A DNA stretch of 64,000 nucleotides, from positions 558,001 through 622,000 of the forward strand of contig NZ_JAQPCN010000001.1 in NCBI RefSeq assembly GCF_028464225.1, written 5' to 3'. The notes under the pieces were generated by a model, which was given only the letters and a program-made list of their open reading frames with translations, ran no database searches and was not told where the DNA came from. This stretch comes from Zeaxanthinibacter sp. PT1 (GTDB lineage Bacteria; Bacteroidota; Bacteroidia; Flavobacteriales; Flavobacteriaceae). The position numbers and the translations under genes are program-made. The first letter of the stretch is position 1; each line of letters opens with the position of its first letter. Shown here one piece after another: positions 60,996 through 64,000 of the stretch.

Positions 60996-61514
60996 TTACC
61001 CAGTGTATGCTCCAGAAGAATACGTCAACTCATAACTATGCGAATACACCTCAAAAACAATCCCAAACGGATCCTCCACATAACACATTTTAAACGGCTT
61101 TTCATCCGGGTAGTATTCCCGGATCGGCATGCGCTGCTTGCCGCCAGCGGCTTTAATCTTTTCTACCAGGCCTTCGATGTCCGGGTCCTGTATGCAGAAA
61201 TGGAACAGCCCGGTGTTGAAGGGTTGAAAATCCGGGGCTTCCTTTTTGCCCTGCCCTTCTTTAAAGGCAAAGAGTTCAACCCCAATCCCGTCTGAAGTAG
61301 CCAGGTGTGCGATCTCGAAACTGCCCCAGCCGGAACCGAACACATCGATACACATTTTCCCGATAGCGGTCTCGGTCTCCTCCTCTACGGTAGAAGGTTC
61401 CATGATTACGTACCAGCCCATGATCTCGGTATAGAAGTCCACGGCTTTTTGAATATCGGGCACGGTAAGCCCAATGTGTGAAAACGAACGGGGGTATGCG
61501 GCTTGCTTTGTCAT
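60996..61514 (-). CDS. VOC-family (glyoxalase-like) protein
   Basis: 172 aa. SFSHIGLTVPDIQKAVDFYT near 10-29 is the first VOC module, with likely metal His. EIAHLATSDGIGVELFAF near 67-84, LFHFCIQDPDIEGLV near 103-117 and FGIVFEVYSHSYE near 150-162 complete it. A metal-dependent dioxygenase or isomerase is expected; the substrate is unknown. Confidence 0.9.
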   Translation of the reverse strand: MTKQAAYPRSFSHIGLTVPDIQKAVDFYTEIMGWYVIMEPSTVEEETETAIGKMCIDVFGSGWGSFEIAHLATSDGIGVELFAFKEGQGKKEAPDFQPFNTGLFHFCIQDPDIEGLVEKIKAAGGKQRMPIREYYPDEKPFKMCYVEDPFGIVFEVYSHSYELTYSSGAYTG

Positions 61515-61651
61515 CTGTAAAATTTTTACAAAGAAAGTCCAACCCCCTCTTTTAAAGGGCCAGTATTCCCCTAATTATTAACGCGATTTCTGAATACCTT
61601 GTGTACATCCGGGCTTAATGAAATCAATATCAGGCCGGGCTGTATAATATC

Positions 61652-63415
61652 TCATTCTTCTTCAGGAAGCCTGGGACCGTTGATGACCTGCCCGTTCTGG
61701 TAAAGCGTAAGGCTACTCACATTTCCCTGCTCATCCCTATTGAATGTGATCTGAGCAGGAACCACTTTCAGGTAGAACTCGGTTTGGGATTTCGGGAAAA
61801 TATCAAACTGCGGCTGGCCGGTGGCTTGGGCCTTCAGCTGTTCTCCATGTTTGGTTACCGTAAGTATAAAGTTTGGCGCAAGCGCGTACTTCCCCTCGTA
61901 AGATTGCAGGACCTCAGCTGAAATGCTTACCTCCTTGACCAGCTCTTCGGTCTTTACGCCCAGCTTTTGCAGCATTTTAATCCCGTTAGTATTCCCCGGG
62001 TTCATTTCCACGGACTTTTTGTAATTCTCGATTGCCTTATCGTTCTCTCCCATCTCCATCATGGCTTCGGCATAGCTGTCATAGACATTAAATGATTCCG
62101 GGTGGGCAGCTATATTGAGTTCAAAAACTGCGGCGGCGGCCTCGGTTTCACCCCTGCTTAACAGCTGGTAGCCTATCATATTCATCTCGTTCTCGGAGCG
62201 TTTATAGTCATCTGATTCCTTCAGCTGCTCATACTGCTGCAGGGCTGCCTCCAGTCCGTCCTGGGCTATCCAGTCTTTCAGGGAATACGCCAGGGATCGC
62301 TTTGGTGCCTCGTAGGGCTTATCGTGGAGAATCGCCAGCATGGATTGTGTGATATTATTCAGGGGAGCACCGCCCGTATTATTCAGCAATACTACCAGGT
62401 TCTGGTTGTCCGGTTCCCTTACGATCAGGGTATTGAAGCCGTTTATTCCGCCCCCGTGTTCTATCACTTCCACACTATCACCAGAAATGCCTACCGGCAT
62501 TTTGCGCACAAACCAGCCGTAAGCATAGTGGCCGCTCCCGGCCGCTACCTGGGGCTTAAACATCAGTTTGGTGTATTTTTCAGACAGGACACGGTTTTCA
62601 TACAGCGCAAGGTCCCATTTGTGCAGGTCCTCCGCGGTGGAATACAGGGAGCCGGCCGCGTAGGGAATGGACATATCCAGGTAGGGCGCATTCACATACC
62701 CACCATCTCCTTTTTCATAGCCGGTGGCCCGGTTTTTTAAAATGGTCTTATGCAGGTCAAAGCCTGTATCCTCCATCCCCAGGGGCTCTAAGATCTTCTC
62801 CTCCAGGTTTTTTTCATAGCTCTTGCCGGTAATTTTTTCCACGAGTACTCCCAGGAGGAAGTAACCCGAATTACTGTAGGCGAATTGCTCCCCGGGGGTG
62901 AACTGCAGGGTAGAATCGGCAAAAACTTTGACAAACTCTTCCGGGGTAAAGGGGTCCCGGGACATCCCCTCGAAGAAATCGGGAAATGCGGTATAGTTAG
63001 GGATCCCGGAAGAATGTGTTAAGAGGTGGTGGGTGGTAATGGTACTCCCAGTGCCCTCGGGGTAGTCGGGCAGGTAGGTGGTGACCGGCGCATGCAGGTC
63101 TATCTTCCCTTCCTCTGCCAATTGCAGGATGAGTGCAGCAGTAAACTGCTTGGTGATAGAGCCCAGGCGGTGCTTGGTATCGGCCTGGTTGGGAATATCC
63201 CACTCCATATTGGCCTGCCCTGCTCCACCTTTATAAATGGCCTCCCCCTGCTCCGCCACTAAGGCCGAACCATTAAAATACCCATAGTCGTGGTATTGAT
63301 TCAGTAGGGTTTGCAGTTGTTCGGTTTTGGTCTGTGCCGAGCCTATCAGAAGGAATAAAAAGAAGCAGCTGAAAAAGGTTAAATTTTTACGGGTGCAAGG
63401 TGCTGAGTTGGTCAT
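61652..63415 (-). CDS. Serine hydrolase, class C beta-lactamase/DD-peptidase fold, with TPR tail
   Basis: 587 aa with signal peptide to IGSAQ. The catalytic SxxK is SITKQFTAALI near 93-103, the YxN is YSNSGYFLLG near 182-191 and the HxG-like motif is EHGGGINGF near 323-331. A TPR segment (about 440-500) follows, then a beta-rich C-terminal domain. Typical Bacteroidota esterase/peptidase relatives; an antibiotic-resistance role is not implied. Confidence 0.9.
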   Translation of the reverse strand: MTNSAPCTRKNLTFFSCFFLFLLIGSAQTKTEQLQTLLNQYHDYGYFNGSALVAEQGEAIYKGGAGQANMEWDIPNQADTKHRLGSITKQFTAALILQLAEEGKIDLHAPVTTYLPDYPEGTGSTITTHHLLTHSSGIPNYTAFPDFFEGMSRDPFTPEEFVKVFADSTLQFTPGEQFAYSNSGYFLLGVLVEKITGKSYEKNLEEKILEPLGMEDTGFDLHKTILKNRATGYEKGDGGYVNAPYLDMSIPYAAGSLYSTAEDLHKWDLALYENRVLSEKYTKLMFKPQVAAGSGHYAYGWFVRKMPVGISGDSVEVIEHGGGINGFNTLIVREPDNQNLVVLLNNTGGAPLNNITQSMLAILHDKPYEAPKRSLAYSLKDWIAQDGLEAALQQYEQLKESDDYKRSENEMNMIGYQLLSRGETEAAAAVFELNIAAHPESFNVYDSYAEAMMEMGENDKAIENYKKSVEMNPGNTNGIKMLQKLGVKTEELVKEVSISAEVLQSYEGKYALAPNFILTVTKHGEQLKAQATGQPQFDIFPKSQTEFYLKVVPAQITFNRDEQGNVSSLTLYQNGQVINGPRLPEEE

Positions 63416-63565
63416 GATTGGTCTGTTTATATAGTTAGACTTCCTAATTAGGAGATTGTTACAATTTAAATTCAGTGAGCTGTCAAATCTCGGCGAATGT
63501 TATTGGCTGCCGGTAACCATAACAGCTACCTTGATTGCTAGTTGCTTCTATTCCTATAATATCCT

Positions 63566-64000
63566 TTATTGCTTAGACCGGTTCAGTACCACCCCGGTTT
63601 GCTCAGCGTTTTGCTCTGCCTCGCACCAATTCCTTACCTGTTGCTCCAGGTAACTCCAGGGCATGGTGCCCTGCTCCAGGTAAAGGCTATGGAATTTCTT
63701 AAGGTCAAACTTATCCTGCAGGCAATCCTCGGCCATGGTTCTTAGCTTACTGATCTGCAGCCAGCCAAAGCCATAGGTCATCAGGTTCACCGGGATGGAG
63801 GCACCGCGGTCTACCAGGTATTCTGCATCTTCCCGTTCAAACTCAGGGTCTACAGATAGGATATATTCAATAGCTTCTTCCTTGCTCCAGCCCTTGGCAT
63901 GAATCCCGGAATCGAATACGAGGGCCGTGAGTTCCGGGAAGAAGAGAGTTCCCATTTTGCCTTTTTCGGAGGTATAAATTCCCATTTCCAAGGCTAGTTT
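63566..64000 (-). CDS. DUF885-family protein (5' truncated by the window)
   Basis: The C-terminal 144 residues. The frame is open past 63991 to the edge, so the start is outside the window. EMGIYTSEKGKMGTLFFPEL, DSGIHAKGWSKEEAIEYILS and an NLMTYGFGWLQISKLR stretch match the DUF885 C-terminus. DUF885 enzymes are exported metallo- or zincin-like peptidases. The metal-binding residues would be further upstream. Confidence 0.82.
   Translation of the reverse strand, partial: KLALEMGIYTSEKGKMGTLFFPELTALVFDSGIHAKGWSKEEAIEYILSVDPEFEREDAEYLVDRGASIPVNLMTYGFGWLQISKLRTMAEDCLQDKFDLKKFHSLYLEQGTMPWSYLEQQVRNWCEAEQNAEQTGVVLNRSKQ

Noticed and set aside
1-64000. tRNA, rRNA, transposase or prophage genes
   Set aside because: None recognised by reading; a dedicated tRNA or HMM scan would settle this.

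Overview
The window is a piece of a Bacteroidota chromosome, most likely from a marine Flavobacteriaceae. The grounds are the many Lys-rich Sec signal peptides ending in Q, the many small lipoproteins, a PiT transporter fused to a PhoU-like domain, LytTR/HisKA_5 two-component pairs, a BNR/VPS10-type exported protein, and promoter-like TAnnTTTG elements. I cannot name the genus. No rRNA, tRNA, CRISPR array or insertion sequence with a transposase was seen.

Layout. 1-6.4 kb: a phosphate-uptake island (truncated beta-helix-like surface protein, YwqK-like protein, OprO/P-type porin, PiT-PhoU transporter). Three of its intergenic sites carry phased 11-bp TTAACNTT repeats that look like Pho-type operators, and an orphan terminator suggests a small RNA or leader. 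6.5-10.5 kb: a PepSY-like exported protein, nadD, then gmk and a YicC-family gene. Between nadD and gmk lies a cluster of six 63-bp hairpin repeats surrounding a DUF559 nuclease-fold gene. 10.5-21.3 kb: an oxidative glycoside-catabolism island (GMC oxidoreductase plus gluconate-dehydrogenase-subunit-3 partner, two DUF1080 lipoproteins, three TIM-barrel isomerase-like proteins, a Gfo/Idh dehydrogenase and an MFS permease), interrupted by a DinB and an ASCH gene. The expected logic is oxidation of the sugar at C3, cleavage of the 3-keto-glycoside, isomerisation or reduction of the keto-sugar, and uptake.

21.4-26.6 kb: two tiny single-span membrane proteins, nrdB-nrdA, and a 1.2-kb gene-poor stretch with possible small or decayed genes. 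26.7-38 kb: housekeeping and membrane genes (LytTR regulator and sensor kinase, DUF3109, MarC, S41 protease, dCMP deaminase-like, HupE/UreJ, TerB-DnaJ, bacilliredoxin, PlsC, HD hydrolase, Gfo/Idh). 38-51.7 kb: radical SAM protein, exported protein of unknown function, crotonase, NtrY-like kinase, HemJ/CopD, SnoaL-like lipoprotein, large BNR protein, CHAD protein, AI-2E exporter family, and a chloramphenicol-acetyltransferase-fold protein. The intergenic gaps here are full of heptanucleotide tandem repeats, GC palindromes and a 62-nt two-hairpin element.

51.7-64 kb: five tandem copies of that 62-nt element, a DUF7282 repeat lipoprotein, GNAT, an Old Yellow Enzyme, a helix-hairpin-helix lipoprotein with a membrane partner, a DoxX/DsrE/TlpA redox operon preceded by a Crp/Fnr-type palindrome, VOC, a beta-lactamase-fold hydrolase and a DUF885 fragment. 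The least explained signals are the 62-nt two-hairpin family and the DUF559-associated repeats. In both, the stem sequence changes while the pairing is kept.
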